Positions 1-11,564 are shown, numbered from the stretch's first letter. The stretch: DNA of 64,000 nucleotides from Rhizobium sp. R634 (GCF_002211305.1 NZ_LOKW01000028.1:248001-312000), one strand, 5' to 3'. Program-made: numbers and translations. The notes: a model not told the origin generated them from the sequence alone.

Positions 1-224
1 TGAAGCTAAAGAAGGACGGCAAAACGGTCGAAGACAACGGGCTTTCCGGCGACGACTATGCGCCGCATGGCGGCAGTTTCCCGATCAACGTCAAGGGCAC
101 CGGCTGCATCGGCGCGGTCACCGTTTCCGGCCTGCCGCAGCGCGACGACCATAATCTTGTGGTCGAGGCTTTGGCGCTGATGCTGGCGAAGGACCTGGAT
201 ACGCTGCGGCTCGCCCCGCTCTGA
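1..224 (+). CDS. UPF0303 / haem-degrading-domain protein, C-terminal part
   Basis: Only the last 74 codons are in the window; the gene enters from the left edge in frame 3 and stops at TGA 222-224. The visible part contains the typical end of the small UPF0303 (DUF336/HbpS-like) proteins: a segment with APHGGSFPI, then GTGCIGAVTVSGLPQRDDH, then a helical tail rich in Leu and Ala. Proteins of this family are about 160 residues and are annotated as haem-degrading-domain proteins, although a physiological role is rarely proven. Family assignment rests on this C-terminal motif only, so the function is left open. Confidence 0.75.
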   Translation, partial: KLKKDGKTVEDNGLSGDDYAPHGGSFPINVKGTGCIGAVTVSGLPQRDDHNLVVEALALMLAKDLDTLRLAPL

Positions 225-350
225 GGCTTCCGCCCCAATTTTGACAGAAAAAAGCCATGAAAAGTGCAAAATCGCGCCGCTGCTCCGGTGACGCGGCTTT
301 GTTCGGTGGTTAAGGTGCGGCATTGCCCTCCTTAACCTTCCCGGGACGCC

Positions 351-974
351 ATGATCCGCCTTTTCTCCGCGCTCGCCGCCACCATCGGTTTTGGTCTTTT
401 CCTTGCCTCCTGCAACACGCTCTCCAAGGAAGAATGCGTCGCCGCCGACTGGCGGGTGATCGGCGAGAGTGACGGTGCCGCCGGCCACGAGCCGCAGCAG
501 CGCTTTGCGGCGCATGCGAAGTCCTGCGAGCGGGTCAGGATCGTGCCGGACCAGACGATCTGGTTCCAGGGATATCAGGCGGGTCTGGTGCGCTACTGCA
601 CGCCGCTCAGCGGGCTGGCGCGCGGCCAGGCGGGCAGCGGCTACGCCAATGTCTGCCCGCCGGAAACAGCGCCGGGCTTCCTGCGCGGCTTCAACCTCGG
701 ATCCAAGCAGCATGGGCTGCAGCAGCGCCTCACCTCGATGCAGAACGACTACAGCTTCAAGGAGGCAAGCATCGACGAGCTTTCCGACAAGCTGAGAGAC
801 GCCAAGGACGAGGAAAGATCCGACCTGCGCCGGCGGATCGAGGACCTGGAGGACGACATGCACGACATCCGCCGCGACCAGCGCGACGTGCAGGACGAGC
901 TCGACCGCGTCAACGAGGATGTCGAGTGGTTCCAGCGGAATCCGAATGTCGCATTGCCCGCGCCGGGTTATTGA
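351..974 (+). CDS. DUF2799 family lipoprotein (copy 1)
   Basis: 207 residues. It starts with a lipoprotein signal peptide whose lipobox LFLASC puts the acylated Cys at residue 21, so the product is probably anchored in an envelope membrane. The body carries the DUF2799 pattern: a DW-IG-DG segment near residues 33-42, RF-H-KSC around 51-60, and RYCTP/NVCPP cysteine segments around 82-104. Residues about 125-195 are very rich in Asp, Glu, Arg and Lys and look like a coiled coil. It is followed by a homologue at 1149 in the same orientation. No biochemical role is known for the family. Start chosen for the signal peptide. Confidence 0.8.
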   Translation: MIRLFSALAATIGFGLFLASCNTLSKEECVAADWRVIGESDGAAGHEPQQRFAAHAKSCERVRIVPDQTIWFQGYQAGLVRYCTPLSGLARGQAGSGYANVCPPETAPGFLRGFNLGSKQHGLQQRLTSMQNDYSFKEASIDELSDKLRDAKDEERSDLRRRIEDLEDDMHDIRRDQRDVQDELDRVNEDVEWFQRNPNVALPAPGY

Positions 975-1148
975 TCCGGCCTCGAAGCTCGCCGCTGGTT
1001 TCAAGGATACGTCGCTCCGTTCTGTCCAGTGCCGCGGCCGGAGCGGCTGTTTCCCTGAAAATAAAACGCTGGCATCCCCGCGTGGCAGTAGACGGATAGA
1101 TGCGGAAATGGTAATTCGTTCTTGTTTTGTTCTAAATTCGAGAGCGTC

Positions 1149-1745
1149 ATGCTGCGTTTGTTTTGTATCTTTTCCGCCCTCGGCATCAGTCTGTTTCTGA
1201 CCTCCTGTTACACGATCTCCAAGAAGGATTGCCTTGCTGGCGATTGGAAGGGAATTGGTTTCACCGACGGGTTCAACGGCTATTTGCCGAAAGAACGGTT
1301 TGAAGGACACACCAAGTCTTGCAAGCGAGTGAAGGTCGTGCCGGACCTCACTCTTTGGAAACAGGGTTATAAGAAGGGTCTGCTACGCTATTGCACCGCA
1401 TGGAGCGGCCTGTGGGAAGGACAGCATGGGCACAGCTATAACGGTCTGTGCCCGCCTAAGACGGAAGCTGAGTTTCTGCGCGGCCACGTGATTGGTTATC
1501 GTCAGTATGCGCTCAGATCGAAACTGGAGCGGCTTGAAGATAATTACAAGCGTAAAGAAGAGGAGCTTGAAGAATTACAGGAGAAAATGAAGAAAGATCG
1601 TAATGAAGAGTATTCCTTATTGAACTACTGGAAGGTTAAAGATCTCAAAGAGGATCTTAGCGATATAAGGGACGAGGAGGATCGTGTGCGAGACGAGCTC
1701 AACGAGGCAGATCAACAGGTGCGTCTGTTCGAGAGCCAGCTGTAA
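1149..1745 (+). CDS. DUF2799 family lipoprotein (copy 2, AT-rich)
   Basis: 198 residues, clearly homologous along its whole length to the gene at 351: lipobox LFLTSC with Cys20, DW-GIG-TDG, HTKSC-RV-VVPD, RYCT and LCPP segments, then a charged coiled-coil tail. The tail is much more Lys/Glu-rich than in copy 1 and is written with AT-rich codons, unlike nearly all other genes in the window. The start at ATG 1149 gives a proper signal peptide; an upstream TTG at 1122 would add nine residues ahead of it and is less likely. Divergence plus base composition suggests one copy came by transfer or has evolved without the usual codon constraint. Confidence 0.78.
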   Translation: MLRLFCIFSALGISLFLTSCYTISKKDCLAGDWKGIGFTDGFNGYLPKERFEGHTKSCKRVKVVPDLTLWKQGYKKGLLRYCTAWSGLWEGQHGHSYNGLCPPKTEAEFLRGHVIGYRQYALRSKLERLEDNYKRKEEELEELQEKMKKDRNEEYSLLNYWKVKDLKEDLSDIRDEEDRVRDELNEADQQVRLFESQL

Positions 1746-1781
1746 ACGCAAAATCGGCACAGCGCTGCTGAGGCGTTTTCC

Positions 1782-3041
1782 TCAGAGCCTGCCGCCGGCT
1801 TCGAGTATCCCCTTCGTCAGGCTGCCTGTCGCCGGGAAGAGCGGGATCAGGCAGGCTTGCAGGGCGTGATAGATATCGCCCTTGCCGGGGAAGAGCGAGT
1901 GCGAGGGAACGAGATCCTCCGTCAGTTCCTCGTGCCAGCCGCCATTCTTGTGGTCGATGAAAGCGCGCTCGATGACGTTCCAGATCTTGCGGTAGCATTC
2001 CTCGTGATAATCGCTCGGCAGGTGCTCGTTGAGGAAATGGGCGGCGGCGGCGCCCTCGCAGGCCGGCCACCAGAGCTTGTTGCGCTTGGCGGGCTTGTCG
2101 TCCCAATCGAGCGTGTAGAAGAAGCCGCCCTTGTCGCTGTCCCAGCCGAGCGCCATGGATTGCTCGAAGAGCGCCTTGGCCGCATCGGGCATCCATTCGA
2201 TGCGTTTGCCGCCGAGCGCCCAGAGCTGCAGGATGAGGCGGGTCCATTCCAGCCAGTGGCCGGGCGTCGTGCCGGCCGGGCGGAACATTTCGTTGGGATG
2301 ATAGTAATCCTTGTCGAGGTTCCATTCGGCGTCGAAATGTTCGGCGACGCGCCAGTCGACCGAGCCGGCCGACCGGCGAATGACGAGATCGGTGATGCTT
2401 TCGGCCTTGGTCAGGTAGTCCTTGTCGCCGGTGGCTTCGAAAGCGGCCATCAGCGCTTCGGTCAGGTGCATGTTGGAATTCTGGCCGCGATAGGCGCCGC
2501 CGTCGAGCGGCTGCCAGTCGGCGGTGAATTCCTCGGCGATCGCGCCATGGCGCGGTTCCCAGAATTTCGTGTTCAGGGTTTCGGTGATGTCGGCGAGCAT
2601 GCCGTCGGCAAGCGGATGGCCGATCGTCTTGGCGGATGAAGCGGCGAGCAGCACGAAAGCATGGCCATAACCCTGCTTGTTGGAATCGACCGGGCCATTG
2701 TTGTCGAGCGACCAGAAATAGCCGCCATTCTTGCGGTCGCGATGATGGTTCCAGAGATAGTCCATGCCGTGGTCGACGACGTCGGAGGCGCCGGGACGGC
2801 CGAGCAGGGCGCCGATCGAGAAGCAATGCACCGCGCGCGCCGCGATATGGATGCCGCGAACCTGGCCCTCGGCATCGAGCGGCCCGCCGGTATCGTCGAG
2901 ATCGTAGAAGCCGCCCTTGGGATTGACCGAATTGTGCTGGAAGAAATCGAAGAGGCCGTTTGCCTGGTTGAGCAGCCAGCCGCGATGATAGGCGCGGCTC
3001 GTCCAGTTTCCGAGTGCGGCGGTGCCGGTTGCCAGTGCCAT
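1782..3041 (-). CDS. AGE-family sugar epimerase/isomerase (YihS/mannose isomerase type)
   Basis: 419 residues with the (alpha/alpha)6-barrel pattern of N-acylglucosamine 2-epimerase-like enzymes. Visible hallmarks are GGFYDLDDTG near 43-52, AARAVHCFS near 67-75, RGQNSNMHLTEA in the middle (the signature shared by YihS and mannose isomerases), GHWLEW, LWWPACEGAAAA and the C-terminal GDIYHALQACLIP. Enzymes of this group interconvert aldoses and ketoses such as mannose and fructose in the cytoplasm; the actual substrate cannot be read from sequence. The gene is divergent from metH and convergent with the DUF2799 gene. The start follows TCGGAGGAGC on the coding strand, a good ribosome site. Confidence 0.85.
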   Translation of the reverse strand: MALATGTAALGNWTSRAYHRGWLLNQANGLFDFFQHNSVNPKGGFYDLDDTGGPLDAEGQVRGIHIAARAVHCFSIGALLGRPGASDVVDHGMDYLWNHHRDRKNGGYFWSLDNNGPVDSNKQGYGHAFVLLAASSAKTIGHPLADGMLADITETLNTKFWEPRHGAIAEEFTADWQPLDGGAYRGQNSNMHLTEALMAAFEATGDKDYLTKAESITDLVIRRSAGSVDWRVAEHFDAEWNLDKDYYHPNEMFRPAGTTPGHWLEWTRLILQLWALGGKRIEWMPDAAKALFEQSMALGWDSDKGGFFYTLDWDDKPAKRNKLWWPACEGAAAAHFLNEHLPSDYHEECYRKIWNVIERAFIDHKNGGWHEELTEDLVPSHSLFPGKGDIYHALQACLIPLFPATGSLTKGILEAGGRL

Positions 3042-3185
3042 GATGCTCCTCCGATTTCCTGCGCAATGCTGTTGAATTGCCTATATAGAGGCCATTCGAG
3101 TCTGTCATCCCTGCAGCGCCCGGCGTCTGAAAAGACGGTCGGCGCTGCCGGCTTGCAAACCATGAAATCGACAGGCATATATTGA

Positions 3186-3203
3186 CATAAAGATATCTTT
3201 ATG
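3186..3203. promoter_or_regulatory. 18-bp perfect palindrome, candidate SahR-type operator of metH
   Basis: CATAAAGATATCTTTATG is its own reverse complement. It lies 43-60 bp before the metH GTG. A TTGACA at 3182-3187 overlaps its left end and could be a -35 element, so a bound protein would block transcription. The same 16-bp core ATAAAGATATCTTTAT occurs only once more in the window, in front of the ArsR-methyltransferase gene beside metF. ArsR-family SahR regulators of methionine metabolism are known to bind AT-rich palindromes of this kind. Confidence 0.8.
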
Positions 3204-3245
3204 CGATTTGGACTGTCTGGTCTTACGACGTCAAGGAGCCCTCCC

Positions 3246-7019
<3,774 letters not shown>

Positions 7020-7134
7020 TTGCCGAGTCTTCGCAGTCGCTTGAGGCGCCGTATTCAGAGATCGATTGAATGAATGGCAAGCCGAGAAGTGTTCACTTCC
7101 CGGCGCAGTTTGATGACAAATCTCGTTACTCGGC

Positions 7135-7213
7135 GTCATCCTCGGCCTTGTGCCGAGGATCTGCTGCCCTATCGACCGGAGGCAGATGCTCGGGACAAGC
7201 CCGAGCATGACGA
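7135..7213 (+). repeat. RIME-like double-palindrome intergenic repeat, copy 1
   Basis: Two hairpins in tandem: CCTCGGCCTTGTGCCGAGG, then ATGCTCGGGACAAGCCCGAG, separated by a short linker with ATCTGC/GCAGAT ends. The structure matches the Rhizobium-specific intergenic mosaic element. A second copy in inverted orientation is at 42790-42870. The rest of the 7020-7358 gap holds no convincing gene. Confidence 0.8.
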
Positions 7214-7358
7214 AGGAGAAGTTGGCGGACTTTGTCGCAGTTTCCGGCATCATGCTTTTGATACGGCTCGATAATTACCGCGGTCAGGCTGTTTGAATTC
7301 GATAGCGGAAATGACGATGGGATGGCATTCTTAAGCCAAGTTTGCAAATGAGGCCGCA

Positions 7359-7592
7359 ATGCAAGTGACCATCCGGGCGGCAAAGGCCAATCTATCGAAA
7401 TTGATCGATGCCGCTCTTTCCGGTGAGGACGTGGTGATCGCCAGGGGGCGCAAGCCCGTGGTGAAGATCATTCCGATTGGACGGTCTCCCTTCAAAGTCG
7501 GCCTGCTCAAGGGGCAAGTTACTGGAAATGGGCCGGACTTTTTCGCGCCTATGAACGAGGGCGAACTCGCGGTCTGGAAAGGGAGCGAGTGA
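7359..7592 (+). CDS. Phd/YefM-type antitoxin (orphan)
   Basis: 77 residues. The pattern MQVTIRAAKANLSKLIDAAL-GEDVVIARGRKPVVKIIPI is the prevent-host-death antitoxin fold: an N-terminal DNA-binding domain followed by a toxin-neutralising tail ending in MNEGELAVWKGSE. Such antitoxins repress their own operon and inhibit a VapC PIN-domain RNase encoded directly downstream. Here the stop codon overlaps a GTG at 7589 in the usual coupled GTGA arrangement, but the toxin is interrupted after about ten codons. The antitoxin is therefore present without its partner in this window. Confidence 0.8.
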   Translation: MQVTIRAAKANLSKLIDAALSGEDVVIARGRKPVVKIIPIGRSPFKVGLLKGQVTGNGPDFFAPMNEGELAVWKGSE

Positions 7593-7854
7593 ACTCGCTT
7601 CTGCTCGACAACGCTTTATGTCGGCAGCTTGCAGCATCCATCTCAGCTTTCTCGACGGCATCGATGACGACGGGCAAGGCGTCGGCGGTTTTGTGCGCTC
7701 GTTGCGAGGCCGCTTTCAGCCAATCATAGTGCTCGGCCGACATCAGCACGAATTCGCATCGGCCATGACAGGTGATCTCGACGGGCCCATGCTGCGCCTG
7801 ACGCTGAAATTCGCTGAATTTTCGCTGAAATTCCAGAGACGTGGTCCGAGCCAT
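7549..7854 (-). CDS. Second Phd/YefM-type antitoxin with an aberrant C-terminus
   Basis: 101 residues. Residues 1-73 read as a Phd/YefM antitoxin (MARTTSLEFQRKF-E-QRQAQHGPVEITCHGR-EFVLMSAEHYDWLK, then a helical neutralising tail ending VEKAEMD). From residue 74 the frame runs through sequence antisense to the vapC stub and the other antitoxin's end, giving a Ser/Arg-rich tail that looks like non-coding read-through. No toxin follows it. The upstream gap 7855-7911 contains an AT-rich near-palindrome around ATACGTAT that could be its operator. It may still be a functional repressor, but the locus as a whole is a wreck. Confidence 0.6.
   Translation of the reverse strand: MARTTSLEFQRKFSEFQRQAQHGPVEITCHGRCEFVLMSAEHYDWLKAASQRAHKTADALPVVIDAVEKAEMDAASCRHKALSSRSEFTRSLSRPRVRPRS
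7589..7635 (+). pseudogene. vapC-like PIN toxin, 5' stub only
   Basis: A GTG overlapping the antitoxin stop opens a frame reading VNSLLLDNALC, which resembles the start of VapC toxins (M-LLLDTHALL), including the first conserved Asp. After that the frame no longer resembles a PIN domain and soon merges with sequence that belongs to the antitoxin gene on the other strand. This looks like a deletion junction near 7620-7635. Identification rests on only about ten residues plus context. Confidence 0.5.
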
Positions 7855-7911
7855 GATAGGTTCCAGCCTTCGATATCCGGATATACGTATAATTTGGATA
7901 AGCTCAAGCCG

Positions 7912-8676
7912 CTATGTCACCCCGATTGTCAGCTCCGCGACGAAATCATAGGCGTCGCCGCGATAGAGCGAGCGGGTGAATTCGACCGCGCGGCCGGAGC
8001 CGAGATAGGAGATACGCTCGATCGACAGGCCGGCGGCGCCGACGGGGACGCCGAGAAGCTGGGCGTCGGCTTCCTTCATGTTGGTTGCCGAAATGCGCTG
8101 TACGGCGCGCACCGGGCGGACGTGCAGGCGTTCGAGTTCGGCGTAAAGCGAATTGGTAACGGCCGCGGGATCGGGGAGGAATTCGCCGGAGACGCTGGCA
8201 TTCTCGATTGCCAGCGGCTGGTCGTCGGCAATGCGCAGGCGCGAAAGCCGCGACACCTTCACGTCGGTGCCGAGACCGAGAATCATCATCTCATCGGGCG
8301 AGGGCGTGTGGACGCCTTTGTGCAGCCATTCGGAGCGGGAGGACATGCCGCGGCGCGCCATGTCCTCGGTGAAGGAGGTGAGCTGCGACAGGCGCTGCTC
8401 GACCTTCGAGACCGGCTTGGCGACGAAGGTGCCAGAGCCGTGGCGGCGTACCAGCAGGCCGTCGGCGACGAGTTCATCGATTGCCTTGCGCACGGTGACG
8501 CGGCTGACGGCGGCAAATTCGGCGATGTCGCGTTCCGGCGGCAGCGCATCGCCGTGGCCGAGCGTGCCGGTACGCACGGCCTCTTCGAGCGTGCGGCGCA
8601 GTTTGACATAGAGCGGGCCGGTGCCGGCGGCCTGCAGGCGCTGCAGGGAAAGGAGAGTGGCGAGGTCGTCGGTCAT
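7912..8676 (-). CDS. GntR/UTRA-family transcriptional regulator of the amino-sugar locus
   Basis: 254 residues. N-terminal winged helix about 20-90 (LYVKLRRTLEEAV, LPPERDIAEFAAVSRVTVRKAIDELVADGLLVRRHGSGTFV) followed by a UTRA ligand domain (about 105-250) ending in EFTRSLYRGDAYDF. UTRA regulators of the NagR/NagQ type sense phosphorylated amino sugars. The gene overlaps the upstream kinase gene by four bases (ATGA) and so is co-transcribed with it. It probably binds the AT-rich repeats in the divergent promoter region at 9596-9754. That it responds to an amino-sugar phosphate is inferred from family and neighbours. Confidence 0.85.
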   Translation of the reverse strand: MTDDLATLLSLQRLQAAGTGPLYVKLRRTLEEAVRTGTLGHGDALPPERDIAEFAAVSRVTVRKAIDELVADGLLVRRHGSGTFVAKPVSKVEQRLSQLTSFTEDMARRGMSSRSEWLHKGVHTPSPDEMMILGLGTDVKVSRLSRLRIADDQPLAIENASVSGEFLPDPAAVTNSLYAELERLHVRPVRAVQRISATNMKEADAQLLGVPVGAAGLSIERISYLGSGRAVEFTRSLYRGDAYDFVAELTIGVT

Positions 8677-9557
8677 GCCGCACCTCTCCGCCTGTCGTTG
8701 AGGAGCTTGACCGCAAGCTCCACCGCGCCCTGCTGGGCATCGTTCTTGGGTCTGGCAAGCCGCGACCTGTAGCGTTCGGAAAGCCAGGGCTCATAGGCTT
8801 CGGCAAGGCCGCCGAGCAGGCAGATCGAGGGGCATTCGGGCCAGAGCAGCGCCTCGAGGCTTTCGCCGATCGCTGCTGCCGCATCGCTGATGATGCCGGC
8901 GGCGACCACATCGCCCCTTGTCGCATGTTCGAAAACAATCGGCGCGTAGCGGGCAAAATCCTTGGGCCGTGCCGTATGGGCGAATTCGACGACGCGCTCG
9001 GGGTCGTTGCCATATTCGGCCAGGATCGCTTCGGTGATCGGCGAAGCCGGGCGCACGCCGTCATGGGCAAGCAGCGACCGCTCCATGAGATCGCGACCGA
9101 GGCGGGCGCCGCTTGCCTGGTCGCCGACGACGAAGCCCCAGCCGCCGATGCCGCGCAGGCGGCCGTCCCGCCGGGCATTGTAGACCGAGCCGGTGCCGAA
9201 GGCGCCGACGATGCCGTCGCCATCGCCGAGCGCGCCCTGAAGGGAGATCAACGCATCGGTAACGACGCGGCCTTCGGCAAAGGGCAGGGCTCTTTCGATT
9301 CGCTCACCATAATCCATGACATTGGCGCCGGCGACGCCGACGACGGCCGAGACAGAGGAAACGTCTCCAGCGTCGAGCCCGGCGTCGCCGAGCGCCTGCC
9401 GGGCGGATTCGACGATGTTGAGAAGAGAGTTTTCCAGATCGGACAGGATGTTGGCGGGGCCGGATTTGCCGCGGCCGATGACATTGCCGTTTCTATCCGC
9501 GACCGCCGCCCTGCAGCTCGTTCCGCCGCCATCTATGCCGATTGCAAGCTCCGTCAT
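8673..9557 (-). CDS. BadF/BadG-type N-acetylglucosamine-kinase-like ATPase
   Basis: 294 residues. Shows the ASKHA phosphate-1 motif IGIDGGGTSCRAAVAD at the N-terminus, GVAGAN near 80, the second phosphate loop GDGIVGAFGTGSVYNARR with a following GGWGFVVGDQASGARLG, and the adenosine motif CLLGGLAEAY near the end. This is the pattern of bacterial N-acetylglucosamine/glucosamine kinases of the BadF/BadG group. The ATG at 9557 gives the canonical MTELAIGIDGGG start; an upstream in-frame ATG would add 19 non-conserved residues. It probably phosphorylates the sugar imported by the divergent ABC system. Confidence 0.82.
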   Translation of the reverse strand: MTELAIGIDGGGTSCRAAVADRNGNVIGRGKSGPANILSDLENSLLNIVESARQALGDAGLDAGDVSSVSAVVGVAGANVMDYGERIERALPFAEGRVVTDALISLQGALGDGDGIVGAFGTGSVYNARRDGRLRGIGGWGFVVGDQASGARLGRDLMERSLLAHDGVRPASPITEAILAEYGNDPERVVEFAHTARPKDFARYAPIVFEHATRGDVVAAGIISDAAAAIGESLEALLWPECPSICLLGGLAEAYEPWLSERYRSRLARPKNDAQQGAVELAVKLLNDRRRGAA

Positions 9558-9595
9558 CGGGCCTCCGATACGCCGTTCCCTTTGGTTTTTTATAC

Positions 9596-9621
9596 AATAC
9601 CAAAAAAATACCATTTACCAA
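9596..9621. promoter_or_regulatory. AT-rich repeat cluster, candidate GntR operator (kinase side)
   Basis: AATACC-type repeats at 9596 and 9607 lie 11 bp apart, with a TTTACCAA copy at 9614-9621, about 40 bp before the kinase start. The 20 bp 9596-9615 are a near-exact (18/20) reverse complement of 9724-9743 on the other side of the promoter region. Confidence 0.6.
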
Positions 9622-9724
9622 GCGGAAAAGATCGAGAAAATTCATCTTTTTATCATATTGATTTTGCTTGATAAAATTTTTTAACAAATTTTCTCGGTTC
9701 CAAAAGTTAAAATCGGCTGGACAA

Positions 9725-9754
9725 TTGGTATTTTTTTGGCATTAATTTGGTAAA
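9725..9754. promoter_or_regulatory. Triple 11-bp-period repeat, candidate GntR operator (transporter side)
   Basis: TTGGTATT (9725), TTGGCATT (9736) and TTGGTAAA (9747) stand at exact 11-bp spacing, on one face of the helix. The cluster mirrors the one on the kinase side. It marks the start of the transporter operon, about 330 bp before the binding-protein gene. Confidence 0.6.
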
Positions 9755-10084
9755 AGGGAACAGCGTTTCGAGGCCCACGAAAACCGGCAGCTACGGCAAG
9801 CCGGAGCCGCTTCGAGGATAACCATGAGAGCGACCCATGGCCTGTGAGGCTGATGGCAAGTTCGGGCGTCTATCAGCTTTCCCATCCATTTGCCGCGGCC
9901 GGTGCACATTGCCGGGACGGGGCGCAGTCGGCCGCAGGCGATCCGCCTTCGCGTCCATCGAGCTTTCGGGACCGGCAGCCGCTGGCGGTCCTCCAAGGGG
10001 CGTTGGGTGTTTCCTCAAGCACACCAACTGCTTGTTTCAGATCGAAAACGGCGCCTTGCGGCGCTTAAAACACAGGAGAGGGAA
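9755..10084 (+). other. Long GC-rich leader of the sugar-transporter operon
   Basis: About 330 bp lie between the operator repeats and the binding-protein ATG. No reading frame here resembles a known protein. Visible hairpins are GTTGGGTGT pairing with ACACCAAC around 9998-10030 and a small GCGCC-TTGC-GGCGC stem at 10051-10064, directly before the AGGAGAGGG ribosome site. It may be a structured 5' leader or hold a small RNA; no known riboswitch was recognised. Confidence 0.4.
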
Positions 10085-11344
10085 ATGAAAAACACTGCTC
10101 TGAAAAGCCTGCTGCTTGCCTCCAGCCTGCTGACATCGGCCGGTCTCGTCCATGCCGCCGACGTCACGCTGACGGTCGAAAGCTGGCGTAACGACGACCT
10201 GCAGATCTGGCAGGAAAAGATCATTCCGGCCTTCGAAGCGAAGAACCCGGGCATCAAGATCGTCTTCTCGCCGACTGCGCCGACGGAATACAACGCTTCG
10301 CTCAACGCCAAGCTCGATGCCGGTTCCGCAGGCGACATCATCACCTGCCGTCCGTTCGACGCCTCGCTCGAACTCTTCAACAAGAAGCAACTCGTCGACC
10401 TCACCAGCCTGCCCGGCATGGAGAACTTCTCGCCGGTCGCCAAGGCCGCCTGGACCACGGACGACGGCAAGTCGACCTTCTGCGTGCCGATGGCTTCGGT
10501 CATCCATGGTTTCATTTACAACAAGGATGCCTTCGACAAGCTCGGCATCTCCGTGCCGAAAACCCAGGACGAGTTCTACGCAGCGCTCGACAAAATCAAG
10601 GCTGACGGCACCTACATCCCGCTCGCCATGGGCACGAAGGACCTCTGGGAAGCTGCGACTATGGGCTACCAGAACATCGGCCCGAACTACTGGAAGGGCG
10701 AAGAAGGCCGCGAAGCGCTTATCGCCGGCAAGCAGAAGCTGACGGACGCCGAGTGGGTCAAGCCCTATGAAGAGCTTGCCAAGTGGAAGCCCTATCTCGG
10801 CGATGGTTTCGAAGCCCAGACCTATTCGGACAGCCAGAACCTCTTCACGCTCGGCCGCGCCGCGATCTATCCGGCCGGCTCCTGGGAGATTGCGCTCTTC
10901 AACACGCAGGCGCAGTTCAAGATGGGCGCCTTCCCGCCGCCGGTTCCGAAGGCCGGCGACACGGGCTATATCTCCGACCATCCCGATATCGGCGTCGCCT
11001 TGAACGCGAAGAGCACCCATGCCGAGGAAGCCAAGAAGTTCCTCAGCTGGGTCGCTTCGCCCGAATTCGCCGATATCTACGCCAATGCGCTGCCGGGCTT
11101 CTTCAGCCTGAACTCCAACCCGGTGAAGATGTCCGATCCGCTCGCTCAGGAATTCGTTTCCTGGCGCGGCCCGTACAAGTCGACCGTGCGCTCGACCTAT
11201 CAGATCCTGTCGCGCGGCACGCCGAATCTCGAAAACGAGACCTGGGTCGAATCGGCCAACGTGATCAACGGCACGGATACGCCGCAGGTTGCTGCCGAAA
11301 AGCTGCAGAAGGGCCTCGACAGCTGGTACAAGCCGGCGAAGTGA
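10085..11344 (+). CDS. Sugar ABC transporter substrate-binding protein (family 1)
   Basis: 419 residues. A Sec signal peptide (cleavage after VHA, about residue 24) precedes a periplasmic binding domain of the carbohydrate SBP_bac_1 type: DVTLTVESWRNDDLQIWQEKIIPAFEAKNPGIKIVF at the mature N-terminus and a middle PAGSWEIALFN-FKMGAFPPP segment. The ATG follows AGGAGAGGG. It feeds two permeases (11565, 12522) and an ATPase (14430). The cluster order, with a GntR regulator and a BadF kinase divergent, resembles N-acetylglucosamine uptake loci of rhizobia, so an amino sugar is the favoured ligand, by inference. Confidence 0.88.
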   Translation: MKNTALKSLLLASSLLTSAGLVHAADVTLTVESWRNDDLQIWQEKIIPAFEAKNPGIKIVFSPTAPTEYNASLNAKLDAGSAGDIITCRPFDASLELFNKKQLVDLTSLPGMENFSPVAKAAWTTDDGKSTFCVPMASVIHGFIYNKDAFDKLGISVPKTQDEFYAALDKIKADGTYIPLAMGTKDLWEAATMGYQNIGPNYWKGEEGREALIAGKQKLTDAEWVKPYEELAKWKPYLGDGFEAQTYSDSQNLFTLGRAAIYPAGSWEIALFNTQAQFKMGAFPPPVPKAGDTGYISDHPDIGVALNAKSTHAEEAKKFLSWVASPEFADIYANALPGFFSLNSNPVKMSDPLAQEFVSWRGPYKSTVRSTYQILSRGTPNLENETWVESANVINGTDTPQVAAEKLQKGLDSWYKPAK

Positions 11345-11370
11345 TGAATGCGGAGGGGCGGTGTTTGCTG

Positions 11371-11504
11371 CCCCTCATCCGGCCTGCCGGCCACCTTCTC
11401 CCCGCTTGCGGGGAGAAGGAGACTCGCAAGCGACCTCCCGGCCCGACATTGCATTCCAGCAGGGCGTTGCCTCTCTTCCCAGGCGGCAGAGAGTTCGGGT
11501 GAGG
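11371..11504. repeat. Intergenic mosaic palindrome inside the sugar-transporter operon
   Basis: Begins CCCCTCATCCGGCCTGCCGG, has the hairpin CTCCCCGCTTGCGGGGAG, and ends in a degenerate second palindrome to GGGTGAGG. The same element type, inverted, occurs at 25356-25493. It separates the binding-protein gene from the first permease gene and could act as a 3' stabiliser that raises binding-protein expression. Confidence 0.7.
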
Positions 11505-11564
11505 CGCAACGTTTTCCACCTGTGCCTGCAAGTTTGCGGCCAGTGACCAGAACAGGCAAAAGCC

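Noticed and set aside
3201..3245. ATG 3201 as metH start
   Set aside because: It lies within the palindromic operator and has no ribosome site; GTG 3246 has AAGGAG and gives the standard MetH N-terminus.
7135..7213. RIME-like hairpins as a CRISPR or terminator pair
   Set aside because: Only two hairpins with no spacer-repeat regularity and no T-runs; a near-identical inverted copy at 42790 shows it is a dispersed repeat.
9837..10088. An 83-codon frame in the transporter leader
   Set aside because: No ribosome site, no family resemblance, Arg/Gly-rich composition typical of chance frames in GC-rich DNA.
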